A stretch of DNA of 64,000 nt from Citricoccus zhacaiensis (GTDB taxonomy: Bacteria > Actinomycetota > Actinomycetes > Actinomycetales > Micrococcaceae): assembly GCF_014645315.1 (NCBI RefSeq), contig NZ_BMLQ01000007.1, positions 171,004-235,003 on the forward strand, read 5' to 3'. Shown here piece by piece: positions 56,987 to 64,000 of the stretch (positions are counted from its first letter, which is position 1; every line of letters begins with the position of its first letter). The notes beneath the pieces were generated by a model. The model worked only from the letters and a program-made list of their open reading frames with translations. It was not told the origin of the DNA and did not search any database. The position numbers were made by a program, and so were the translations under genes.

Positions 56987-57535
56987 ATGAGCGCGCCACG
57001 TCCCACCGCCCACCAGCTCGTCACCTGCCTGTGGTTCACCGGGCAGGCCGAGGAGGCCGCCCGGTTCTACGTGGAGGCCTTCTCCGGCTATCGCCCGGAC
57101 ACCCACGTGGGTGCCGTCCACCGCAGCAACATCGACGTGGCCCCGCAGGGGGAGACGGTGCTGGAGCGCGGTGAGGTGCTGACGGTCGACTTCACGTTGG
57201 ACGGCCAACGCTTCGTGGCGCTCAATGGCTCAACCGAACCGGTGCCCTACACGGACGCCGTCTCCTTCCAGATCCTGTGTGCGAACCAGCAGGAGATCGA
57301 CCACTTCTGGACCGCCCTGACGTCCGATGGCGGGCAGGAGGTCGCCTGTGGGTGGGTCACCGACCGCTACGGCGTGCGGTGGCAGGTGGTTCCGCAGGTG
57401 CTGTTCGAGTTGCTGGCCGGCGAGGACCAAGACGCGGCGGCCCGGGTGCAGAGCGCCATGATGGGCATGGGGAAGTTCAGCATCGAGGGCCTGATGGACG
57501 CGGCCAAGGATGCCTACGGGGCCGAGGAGGAATAG
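56987..57535 (+). CDS. VOC-family protein (PhnB-like, 3-demethylubiquinone methyltransferase-type domain)
   Basis: A 182-residue soluble protein with the PhnB/glyoxalase-like fold: LWFTGQAEEAARFYVEAF at the start, DFTLDGQRFVALNGS, VSFQILCANQQEIDHFWTALT and CGWVTDRYGVRWQVVPQVL. This architecture is annotated as '3-demethylubiquinone-9 3-methyltransferase' domain, though such proteins are not methyltransferases by experiment. Metal ligands are not clear. It has no ribosome site upstream of its ATG; 96 bases separate it from the hydrolase gene. Confidence 0.87.
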   Translation: MSAPRPTAHQLVTCLWFTGQAEEAARFYVEAFSGYRPDTHVGAVHRSNIDVAPQGETVLERGEVLTVDFTLDGQRFVALNGSTEPVPYTDAVSFQILCANQQEIDHFWTALTSDGGQEVACGWVTDRYGVRWQVVPQVLFELLAGEDQDAAARVQSAMMGMGKFSIEGLMDAAKDAYGAEEE

Positions 57536-57553
57536 CCGGCGCCTGAGCGCCGG
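57536..57553. terminator. Hairpin between convergent VOC and methyltransferase genes
   Basis: CCGGCGC (57536-57542) pairs with GCGCCGG (57547-57553) across a CTGA loop, just after the VOC gene and 13 bases from the end of the methyltransferase gene. Confidence 0.55.
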
Positions 57554-57566
57554 GCCGTAGTGGGGA

Positions 57567-58187
57567 TCAGCGGGAGAGGACCGCGACGAGGAAGTCGGCG
57601 TCGTCGGTGAAGGGCTCGAGCTGCCACGAGGAGAACTGGCCCTGGCAGTGGAAGCCGGCCCGGCCGGCGTCGTCCACGAAATCGGCGAAGTCATAGCCGC
57701 GCCCGGCTCCGAAGCCGATCACCGCACGGCCGCCGTCCCGCAGCAGGCCGCGCAGGTGGCGCAGCACGTCCCCGCGTGAGGCCGGGGAGAGGAAGCCGAA
57801 GACGTTGCCGGCGGAGAAGACGAGGTCGAACGGCTCGGACTCACGCAGGGTGGCCAGGGCCTCCGCGTCCAAGGACTCGAGATCCGCCACGTACCAGTCG
57901 GCCTCGGGATGGTCCTCGTTGGCGACCTCGATGAGGTGCTCATCCAGGTCCACACCCGTCACCTGATGGCCGCACCGCGCCAAGTAGCCGCCCACGCGGC
58001 CGGTGCCGCAACCGGCGTCGAGGATACGGGAGCCCCGGGAGGCCATCGCATCGATGAGCCGGGCCTCCCCGTCCAGGTCCATGCCCTCGGAGGCGAGGCG
58101 GCGCCAGCGCTCGGCATAGCGGCGGGAGTGCTCGGGATCGTTGGCCACCATGGTGGCCCAGAGGTTCTGGCTCGCGTTCTCATCCAT
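57567..58187 (-). CDS. Class I SAM-dependent methyltransferase
   Basis: A 206-residue enzyme. The SAM site is typical: RILDAGCGTGRVGGYLARCG (motif I), VTGVDLDEHLIEVANED (Asp binding the ribose), WYVADLESLDAEAL and FDLVFSAGNVFGFLSP. The substrate cannot be read; small-molecule methylation is likely since no extra substrate domain is present. ATG 58187 is preferred to a GTG one codon upstream. Confidence 0.87.
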   Translation of the reverse strand: MDENASQNLWATMVANDPEHSRRYAERWRRLASEGMDLDGEARLIDAMASRGSRILDAGCGTGRVGGYLARCGHQVTGVDLDEHLIEVANEDHPEADWYVADLESLDAEALATLRESEPFDLVFSAGNVFGFLSPASRGDVLRHLRGLLRDGGRAVIGFGAGRGYDFADFVDDAGRAGFHCQGQFSSWQLEPFTDDADFLVAVLSR

Positions 58188-58341
58188 CACCCCAGTATCG
58201 CCCCTGGCGGCTGCGGTCCGCCTGGATCTGGCTGGATCTGGCTGGCCACGATGGACCGAGGTTACCGATCGGTCTCCCCGTGGGCCCCGTGTGCCTATAG
58301 GCTGACCTTGGAATCAGAGAAGACCTTCGGAAGGAAATTCC

Positions 58342-58968
58342 ATGAGCATCGCGCAGCTCCCGCTTCGGCTGACCGCCGGAGCCTTCATCCTGAACTCGGG
58401 CATCAACAAGACCAAGCTCACTGAGGAGCAGGCTGAACAGATGAGGGACCTGGGAGCCAACGGGCTTCCATTCCTCAAGGACCTGACCCCGAAGCAGTTC
58501 AAGCAGTTCATCAGCGCCTCCGAGATCGGCATCGGCGCCGCCTGCCTGTTGCCGTTCGTGCCGGGCTGGCTGGCTGGTGCCGCCCTGACCGCCTTCTCCG
58601 GCGGCCTGCTGGCGATGTACAAGAACACCGACTTCATGACCGAGTCGGACGGCATCCGCCCCTCCGAGCAGGGCACCGCCGTGGCCAAGGACGTCTTCCT
58701 GTTCGGCATCGGGACCGCCCTGATGATCGACGGCGCCGTGAACCGCGTCGGCCGCAAGAACGCAGCCGCGTCCAAGCGCGCCCACAAGCTCGAGGCTGCC
58801 AAGGAGGCCAAGGTCACCGCGATCGAGGCCGCCAAGGAGGAGCAGGCGGAAGCCATCCGTGCCGCCGCCGCGGAGAAGGCTGAGGCCATCAACAAGGCCC
58901 GCGTGGAGCAGACCGAGGCGCTGCGCACCGCTCGCAAGGAGATGCAGCAGGCGCGCAAGAAGATCTGA
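58342..58968 (+). CDS. DoxX-like membrane protein with C-terminal coiled coil
   Basis: A 208-residue protein. The first 140 residues resemble small DoxX/DoxD-like proteins, with helices around RLTAGAFILNSGIN, EIGIGAACLLPFVPGWLAGAALTAFSGGLLAMY and KDVFLFGIGTALMIDGAVNRVG. The last 70 residues are a highly charged Ala/Glu/Lys coiled coil (KLEAAKEAKVTAIEAAKEEQ and on). The function of this branch is unknown. GAAGGAA is 6 bases before the ATG. Confidence 0.75.
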   Translation: MSIAQLPLRLTAGAFILNSGINKTKLTEEQAEQMRDLGANGLPFLKDLTPKQFKQFISASEIGIGAACLLPFVPGWLAGAALTAFSGGLLAMYKNTDFMTESDGIRPSEQGTAVAKDVFLFGIGTALMIDGAVNRVGRKNAAASKRAHKLEAAKEAKVTAIEAAKEEQAEAIRAAAAEKAEAINKARVEQTEALRTARKEMQQARKKI

Positions 58969-58996
58969 TCTCGCACCGCTGATGCCAGCGGAGCGT

Positions 58997-59038
58997 CATG
59001 ATGGCCCGTCCCCGGTGATCCGGGGGCGGGCCATCATG
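58997..59038. terminator. Strong bidirectional hairpin between DoxX-like gene and GH15 gene
   Basis: The arms 58997-59015 and 59020-59038 are complementary over 19 bases with a single T-G pair and a 4-base loop (TGAT). It lies 28 bases after the DoxX-like stop, with the GH15 gene ending 49 bases further on. Confidence 0.8.
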
Positions 59039-59087
59039 CCTTGAGCCTGACCGAAGGACATCCCGGCGGTTCGAGGTCAGTGGGCCC

Positions 59088-61130
59088 TCATCCTGGGTGG
59101 CGGCGCGCCTCCTGGATGGCGTCGGCGGCTCGGATGAGCGCGAGGTGGGAGAACGCCTGCGGGAAGTTGCCCGCCAGGCGCCCGGAGCCGGCGTCGTACT
59201 CTTCGGCCAGCAGGCCGAGATCGGTGGCGCAGGAGCACAGCAACGCCATGGTCTCCTCGGCATCGTCCAGCCGACCTGACGCGGCGTACTGCTCCACCAG
59301 CCAGAACGAGCAGATCAGGAACGCGTACTCGTGCCCTTCCAGGCCGTCGAGGTCGGAACCGGTGCGGTAGCGGTGGACCAGTCCGCGCGTGCCCATCAGG
59401 TCCCTCTCGATGGCGGCCACGGTGCCGAGCATCATCGGATCGTCGGCGGCCAGGAAGCCGGTGTGCGGCAACTGCAGCAGGGAGGCGTCCACCTCACTGC
59501 CTCCGTAGGTCTGGGTGAACGAGTCCAGTTCTGTGCTGAAGCCGCGCTCCAGGATCTCCGCACGCAAGGCGTCGCGGTGCCGGGTCCAGGACGCCACGTC
59601 CCCGTCCAGGCCATGCTCGGTGACGGCCCGGATGCCCTCGTTGAACGCCGCCCACATCATCACCCGGCCATGGGTGAAGAAGTGCGGTGCGCCGCGCATC
59701 TCCCAGATCCCGTGGTCCTTGCGGTCGAGGTTGCGGACGCAGAAGGACAGCAGTGACTTCTGCAGCCGCCACGAGTACTCGTCCTCGGTGATGCCGGCGT
59801 CCCGGAGCTCGGCGAGGGCGAGCATCACCTCGCCGACCACATCGGCCTGGTACTGGTCCGCGGCGCCGTTGCCGATCCGGACGGGGCGGGAGTCGGCGTA
59901 CCCGGCCAGGTGGTCCAACTCCTTCTCGTCCAGCTCCCGTTCGCCGGCGAGGCCGTACATGATCCGCAGCTTCTCCGGGTCCCCGGCCACGGCCCGCAGC
60001 AGCCAGTCCCGCCAGTGCAGGGCGCCCTCCGTGAACCCGTGGGAGACGAGGACCTCGATCGTCAGGGCCGCATCGCGCAGCCACGTGTAGCGATAGTCCC
60101 AGTTCCGCGAGCCGCCGAACTCCTCCGGCAGGGAGGTGGTGGGCGCCGCGACGATCCCGCCCGTCTTCAGGTTGGTGAGCGCCCGCAGCACCAACAGGGA
60201 CCGGGCCACGAGGTGTTCCTCCGGCGAGTCGACCTCCAGCCGGGACGCCCAGTCGGTCCAGAACTCCTGGGTCCGGTGCTGAGCCGCCTCCGGCTCCATC
60301 GGGACCGGAGGCTCTTCCCAGGAGGGGAACCAGGTCAACACCCAGTCCAGCCGCTCGCCGGCGCGCAGCCGGAACCGGCCGGCCAGCCGGGGTGCCTGGA
60401 GGCCGCCGGAGTCGGGGGAACCTGCTGGCCGGTCCTCGCCGCCGATCTCACGCCCGTGCTCAGAGGCCCCGCTGACGGGATTCCCGACGCCGGCCCCGCC
60501 CTGGCCGCCGCCGGCCGCCTCCGCGGATTGTTCGTCGTCCGCGGTCGGCCGGGTGGTGGAGTAGAGCAGCGGGCCGGTCACCAGCACGCCGTCCGGCCCG
60601 GCCGTGCACAGCAACGCCGGCTCGGTGCCCTCGGTGCCGTCGGTGCGGCGAAACCAGGGCAGCGCGCGGGCATAGTCGAAGCGGATCCGCAGGTCGTGTT
60701 CCACCACCACCTCGCCGGACAGGCACTCCACCCGGCGGTACAGGTCGTCCTGTGCCTCGGCCGGCGGCAGGAAGTCGGTGACCCGCACGGTCCCGGTCGG
60801 GGTGCGCCAGGTGGTCTCGAGGACGAAGGTGTACGGCACGTAGCGGCGTTCCACGGCGTCCCCGTCCACGGCCCAGAGCTTCCATCGGCCGTCGTCGGGC
60901 CCGCCGAGCAGGGCGGCGAACAGGGCGGGGGAGTCGAAGCGCGGCAGGCAAAGCCAGTCGACAGATCCACGCCGGGACACCAGCGGTCCGGTGCTCAGAT
61001 CGGACAGCAGCGCGTAGTCCTCGAGCGGGGTGGCCCCGGCGGGATGGAGTGACGGCGAGGGAGTGGATCCGGGCCGTTCCGTTGAGTCGTGGGTCGGGTG
61101 CGGGCGGGCGGAGGGCGTCTGGTCCGTCAT
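59088..61130 (-). CDS. Glycoside hydrolase family 15 protein (trehalase/glucoamylase-like)
   Basis: A 680-residue enzyme. The N-terminal beta domain (about 30-270) starts with the family pattern PLEDYALLSDLSTGPLVSRRG followed by SVDWLCLPRFDSPALFAALLG; the (alpha/alpha)6 barrel includes SRNWDYRYTWLRDAALTIEVL, containing the substrate-binding Trp-Leu-Arg-Asp, and the catalytic Glu region DRKDHGIWEMRG. A second acidic segment is in YDAGSGRLAGNFPQAFSH. Actinobacterial members include the trehalase of Mycobacterium; others act on maltosides. Residues about 200-240 are a Gly/Glu/Ser-rich insert that is not conserved. Divergent from the G6PD-like gene, 59 bases away. Confidence 0.9.
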   Translation of the reverse strand: MTDQTPSARPHPTHDSTERPGSTPSPSLHPAGATPLEDYALLSDLSTGPLVSRRGSVDWLCLPRFDSPALFAALLGGPDDGRWKLWAVDGDAVERRYVPYTFVLETTWRTPTGTVRVTDFLPPAEAQDDLYRRVECLSGEVVVEHDLRIRFDYARALPWFRRTDGTEGTEPALLCTAGPDGVLVTGPLLYSTTRPTADDEQSAEAAGGGQGGAGVGNPVSGASEHGREIGGEDRPAGSPDSGGLQAPRLAGRFRLRAGERLDWVLTWFPSWEEPPVPMEPEAAQHRTQEFWTDWASRLEVDSPEEHLVARSLLVLRALTNLKTGGIVAAPTTSLPEEFGGSRNWDYRYTWLRDAALTIEVLVSHGFTEGALHWRDWLLRAVAGDPEKLRIMYGLAGERELDEKELDHLAGYADSRPVRIGNGAADQYQADVVGEVMLALAELRDAGITEDEYSWRLQKSLLSFCVRNLDRKDHGIWEMRGAPHFFTHGRVMMWAAFNEGIRAVTEHGLDGDVASWTRHRDALRAEILERGFSTELDSFTQTYGGSEVDASLLQLPHTGFLAADDPMMLGTVAAIERDLMGTRGLVHRYRTGSDLDGLEGHEYAFLICSFWLVEQYAASGRLDDAEETMALLCSCATDLGLLAEEYDAGSGRLAGNFPQAFSHLALIRAADAIQEARRHPG

Positions 61131-61177
61131 GCCCCCTGTCTACCGAATGAACCGTTCTCGGCATAGGCCCGGGCCGA

Positions 61178-61192
61178 TACGGTGGGGTCATG
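61178..61192 (+). promoter_or_regulatory. Candidate leaderless promoter of the G6PD-like gene
   Basis: TACGGT (61178-61183) fits TANNNT and ends 6 bases before the ATG at 61190. GGGG in the spacer is a poor ribosome site at this distance. Confidence 0.4.
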
Positions 61193-62611
61193 AGCGAACT
61201 GCGTACGCTGGTCATCTTCGGTGCCGCCGGTGATCTGACCCGGCGGCTGCTGCTGCCCGGGCTGGCCACCTGCCTGGCGGCTGGGGTGCCGGAACGGGGC
61301 ATCATGCTGGTCGGCTCCGGCCTCGACGAACGGGAGGACTTCGCGGCTGTGGTGCAGGAGGCGTTCGCCGCTGAGCTCAGCGAGGATCAGTTGGCCCTGC
61401 CAGCGGTGCGCCACACGATTGATTCGGCGCGATGGATCACCGCGGACGCCACCGATCCCGAACACCTCGCCGCACTCCTGGACCAGGTGGAGGGTCCTCT
61501 CGGCCTGTACTTCGCGCTCCCGCCGTCCGTGACCATGCTCTCCTGTGAGGCACTCTCGCGGTTGCATGACTCGGGGCGGCTGCCACAGGACACCGTGCTC
61601 GTACTGGAGAAACCCTTCGGCACCGACCTGGACTCCGCGCGGGACCTCAACTCCCTGCTGGCCGGCTTCGTCCCCGAGGAGCGGATCTTCCGCGTGGACC
61701 ACTTCCTCGGTCTGCCCGGCGTGCTGGGCTTCGTGGGCCTGCGCTTCGCGAACCGCATCCTGGAACCGCTGTGGAACCGGGAGGACATCGAGCGGATCGA
61801 GATCGTGTTCGACGAGGTGCTCGGGCTGGAGGGGCGCGCCGGGTTCTATGAGGCTACCGGGGCGGCGAGGGACATGATCCAGTCCCACCTGCTCCAGGTC
61901 ATGGCGCTGGTGATGATGGACCCGCCGACCCGGTTCGACGGCGTGGAGATCCCCGCCAACACCGCCCACGTCCTGCGGGCGACCCGGCTGTGGTCCGGGG
62001 ACGCGACGGGGGAGTCGGGGGGCGGGACGCCGGCCGTGGTGCGCGGCCGGTACACCGCCGGCACCGTGGACGGCCGGGCCATGCCGTCCTATGTGGACGA
62101 GGACGGCGTGGACCCGGCGCGTGAGACCGAGACCTTCGCCCAGGTGGTCGTCGAGGTGGATTCCTGGCGCTGGAACGGCGTGCCGGTGGTGCTACGGAGC
62201 GGCAAGGCCATCGGCTCGCCTCGGCAGGAGATCGCCGTGGTCTTCCGGCGCCCGCCGCACGACTACGAGCAGTTCCCCTCGTCCGGACCCCAGCCCCCGG
62301 ACGTGTTGCGGGTCGGCTTCGAGGACGAACGGATCGACCTGGAACTCAACGCGGGCGGCCCGTTCGACTCCCGGGGCATGACCCGCACGGTACTGTCCAC
62401 GGAGTTGCCCGAGCCGGGGCTGACCGCCTACGGTTCGGTGCTGCGCTGGGTGCTCGAGGGCAAGACGGCCTTCACCGTCCGCGGTGATGGGGCCGAGGAG
62501 GGCTGGCGCATCCTGGCCCAGATCGCGGCGGCCTACGCCTCCGGGCAGGTGCCGTTGCAGGACTATGAGGCCGGTTCGGCCGGCCCGGCCTCCGCGGGCT
62601 TGGATGGCTAG
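61190..62611 (+). CDS. zwf: Glucose-6-phosphate dehydrogenase-like protein
   Basis: A 473-residue NADP-linked dehydrogenase homologue. The nucleotide site GAAGDLTRRLLLPGL, VLEKPFGTDLDSARDLNSLL, the active-site sequence RVDHFLG and QSHLLQVMALVMMDPP (with the base His) place it in the Zwf family, which feeds the pentose-phosphate pathway. However the family motif RIDHYLGK ends here in Leu (RVDHFLGLPGV): the Lys that contacts the sugar phosphate is missing, and the protein is shorter than typical Zwf (about 500). It may be a paralogue acting on another sugar. A normal zwf is expected elsewhere in the genome. Confidence 0.8.
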   Translation: MSELRTLVIFGAAGDLTRRLLLPGLATCLAAGVPERGIMLVGSGLDEREDFAAVVQEAFAAELSEDQLALPAVRHTIDSARWITADATDPEHLAALLDQVEGPLGLYFALPPSVTMLSCEALSRLHDSGRLPQDTVLVLEKPFGTDLDSARDLNSLLAGFVPEERIFRVDHFLGLPGVLGFVGLRFANRILEPLWNREDIERIEIVFDEVLGLEGRAGFYEATGAARDMIQSHLLQVMALVMMDPPTRFDGVEIPANTAHVLRATRLWSGDATGESGGGTPAVVRGRYTAGTVDGRAMPSYVDEDGVDPARETETFAQVVVEVDSWRWNGVPVVLRSGKAIGSPRQEIAVVFRRPPHDYEQFPSSGPQPPDVLRVGFEDERIDLELNAGGPFDSRGMTRTVLSTELPEPGLTAYGSVLRWVLEGKTAFTVRGDGAEEGWRILAQIAAAYASGQVPLQDYEAGSAGPASAGLDG

Positions 62612-62657
62612 CCCTGACCACTGCGGTCAGCTGCCGGTCAGTGCCGACCATGACTGA

Positions 62658-63317
62658 CTAGCCCTCGACCGCCATCCGGGACCACCCGCCGTCGGGATCT
62701 GCGGGAAGGTCCTTGACCGGCCGGGCAGGCACCCCCAGTGCGACCACGTTCGCCGGCAGGTCTCGGGTGACCACGGCGCCGGCGCCCACCACCGTGTTCT
62801 CGCCGATGGTCACGCCGGGGCCCACGATCACGCCGCCGCCGAGCCACACGTTGTCCGCGATGGTGATGGGCTCGGCACCCTCCCACTTGTCCCGGCGCGG
62901 ACCCGGCTCCAGCGGGTGGGTCGGGGTGAGCAGCTGGACGTTCGTGCCGATCTGCACATCCGCACCGATCCGCACCGGGGCCACGTCCAGCACCATCAGG
63001 CCGAAGTTCGCGAAGCTGCGGTCACCGATGCTGATGAACTGCCCGTAGTCCACGTGGAACGGCGGGCGGATCACCACCTCCTCACCGAGGGATCCCAGCA
63101 ATTGGGACAACAGCCGCCGGCGGAGGGCCGGCTCGGTGGCGGAAGTGGCGTTGTACTGCTCCGTCAGCAGGGCAGCCGCCGTGGAGAGTTGCTCGAGCCG
63201 CGGGTCATCGGCGATGTACGGGTCGCCGGCGACCATCCTCTCGTACATGGAACGGCCGTCCGGGAAGAACGGGGACGGGGCCGGAGAAACAGGGGACTGG
63301 TCCGGGTCAGGCAGCAT
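62658..63317 (-). CDS. Sugar O-acetyltransferase, left-handed beta-helix
   Basis: A 219-residue maltose/galactoside acetyltransferase-like protein. SMYERMVAGDPYIADDPRL is the Mac domain; then come hexapeptide repeats (isoleucine-patch) around IGADVQIGTNVQLLTPTHPLEP, ITIADNVWLGGGVIVGPGVTIGENTVVGAGAVVT, ending in VVALGVPARPVKDL. The catalytic His lies in TPTHPLEP. It transfers acetyl from CoA to a sugar or small molecule. The ATG at 63317 adds a short Pro/Ser-rich leader ahead of the Mac domain; an ATG at the Mac domain itself is possible. Divergent from the SRPBCC gene. Confidence 0.9.
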   Translation of the reverse strand: MLPDPDQSPVSPAPSPFFPDGRSMYERMVAGDPYIADDPRLEQLSTAAALLTEQYNATSATEPALRRRLLSQLLGSLGEEVVIRPPFHVDYGQFISIGDRSFANFGLMVLDVAPVRIGADVQIGTNVQLLTPTHPLEPGPRRDKWEGAEPITIADNVWLGGGVIVGPGVTIGENTVVGAGAVVTRDLPANVVALGVPARPVKDLPADPDGGWSRMAVEG

Positions 63318-63351
63318 GGACCCAGCTTGCCAGAGGGTCCACAATGGGCGC

Positions 63352-63888
63352 ATGCCACGCCACGAAGAACACCGCGAACCCACGGGCTCTGTCGTCGACG
63401 GTCCGGAGGGCCCCACGATCCAGATCCAGCGCACCCTCGGGCACCCGCCCGAGGACGTCTGGAGCTACCTGGCAGACCCGGAGCTGTTGCGCTGGTACGG
63501 CACCTACACGGGGGACCCGGCCAGCGGCAGCGTGCAGCTGGCCATGGTGGAGGCGCCGGACCATCCGGGCGAGTGCGTGATCGAGGTGTGTGAACGGCCC
63601 TCACGCCTGCACGTGACGCTGGCCGATCCGAATGGCAACCCCTGGCGGCTCCGGGTGTCCCTGGACCGGGCCGCGGCGGGGGCGGACACCGACCTGGTCT
63701 TCCGCCAGCCGCTGGCCGGGTCGAAGGACGAGGCCGGCGATATCGGCCCCGGCTGGGAGTACTACCTCGACCGGCTCACGGTGGCCCTGGACGGCGGAGA
63801 CGTGGACGCGGTGGACTTCGCCGAGTACTACCCGGCGCAGAAGGCGCACTACAGCCCGGGCACCTCGGCGGCCGGGGTGACGGCCTAG
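63352..63888 (+). CDS. SRPBCC (START/AHSA1-like) family protein
   Basis: A 178-residue soluble lipid- or ligand-binding fold. IQIQRTLGHPPEDVWSYLADPELLRWYG is the family start and GWEYYLDRLTVALDGG the closing helix. The ligand is unknown. ATG 63352 is chosen; CACAAT lies 6 bases before it, hinting at a leaderless message. Its TAG stop overlaps the TAG of the transposase on the other strand. Confidence 0.85.
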   Translation: MPRHEEHREPTGSVVDGPEGPTIQIQRTLGHPPEDVWSYLADPELLRWYGTYTGDPASGSVQLAMVEAPDHPGECVIEVCERPSRLHVTLADPNGNPWRLRVSLDRAAAGADTDLVFRQPLAGSKDEAGDIGPGWEYYLDRLTVALDGGDVDAVDFAEYYPAQKAHYSPGTSAAGVTA

Positions 63889-64000
63889 ATGTACTTCCCC
63901 GTGACGTTGTGAACGCGGGCTGAGGGGGTCTTGCCGTCGATGCCAGTGTGGGGTCTGTGGTGATTGTAGTGATGCAGCCAGGACTCGTAAGCGGCTGTGC
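63885..64000 (-). mobile_element. C-terminal end of an IS481-type transposase (rest outside window)
   Basis: The minus strand reads 37 residues to a TAG at 63887-63885. The visible sequence contains YESWLHHYNHHRPHTGIDG and then KTPSARVHNVTG, the C-terminal end of the DDE integrase domain of IS481-like transposases (NHHRPH...G with the final strand). The remaining gene lies beyond base 64000. No terminal inverted repeat can be placed, because only this end is visible and its flank is the SRPBCC gene. Confidence 0.85.

Overview
The window is a stretch of ordinary chromosome from a very GC-rich actinobacterium. The gene set fits the family Micrococcaceae (Arthrobacter, Citricoccus or Kocuria relatives): a dimethylglycine oxidase very like the Arthrobacter globiformis enzyme, HspR with paired HAIR sites, an actinobacterial dCTP deaminase, and a fused MrpA/B antiporter subunit. 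The genus is an inference from gene content, not a computed result.

Layout. 1-4.9 kb: copper block (end of a His-rich membrane protein, CopC, CopD/CtaG fusion, lipoprotein) and a DUF6480 protein. 4.9-12.5 kb: NHL-repeat thioredoxin, flavodoxin, then a C1/methylated-amine block with dimethylglycine oxidase facing a DmdA/GcvT-like methyltransferase and an IclR regulator. 12.7-19.1 kb: two divergent membrane genes sharing one palindromic -10, an AEC transporter, tRNA-Gly(CCC), dcd, a DUF559-like protein and a UMF1-type MFS transporter. 19.2-26.3 kb: six-gene Mrp cation/proton antiporter operon. 26.4-30.2 kb: DUF4235 protein, then a TPP riboswitch driving the ykoE-ykoD-ykoC thiamine-precursor ECF transporter. 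30.2-41.9 kb: pabC, an MmpL exporter divergent from a TetR regulator, cardiolipin synthase, a P-loop kinase/PabB fusion coupled to a MarR regulator, and a second MmpL exporter divergent from that MarR. 41.9-48.4 kb: dps and the dnaK-grpE-dnaJ-hspR heat-shock operon plus a trailing alpha/beta-hydrolase. 48.6-63.9 kb: BCCT transporter, trmB, a lipoprotein penicillin-binding protein, YccF, DedA, Abhydrolase_9, VOC, methyltransferase, DoxX-like, GH15, a G6PD-like dehydrogenase, an acetyltransferase and an SRPBCC protein. The right edge enters an IS481-type transposase.

Themes. Ion, osmotic and envelope stress functions are prominent (Mrp, BCCT, two MmpL systems with their own repressors, cardiolipin synthase, Dps, heat shock). 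Folate-linked C1 metabolism recurs (dimethylglycine oxidase, GcvT-like, PabB, PabC). Many convergent gene pairs are separated by strong GC-rich hairpins without T tracts. Several genes show TANNNT placed 6-7 bases before the start codon, the pattern expected for leaderless mRNAs.

I found no CRISPR array, prophage, secondary-metabolite cluster or clear defence island. The least ordinary items are a symmetric divergent promoter at 13945-13974, a nested hairpin covering the ribosome binding site of the dimethylglycine oxidase gene, the kinase-PabB fusion, a 70-base imperfect palindrome after cls, and in-frame low-complexity or tandem-repeat insertions in otherwise conserved proteins.
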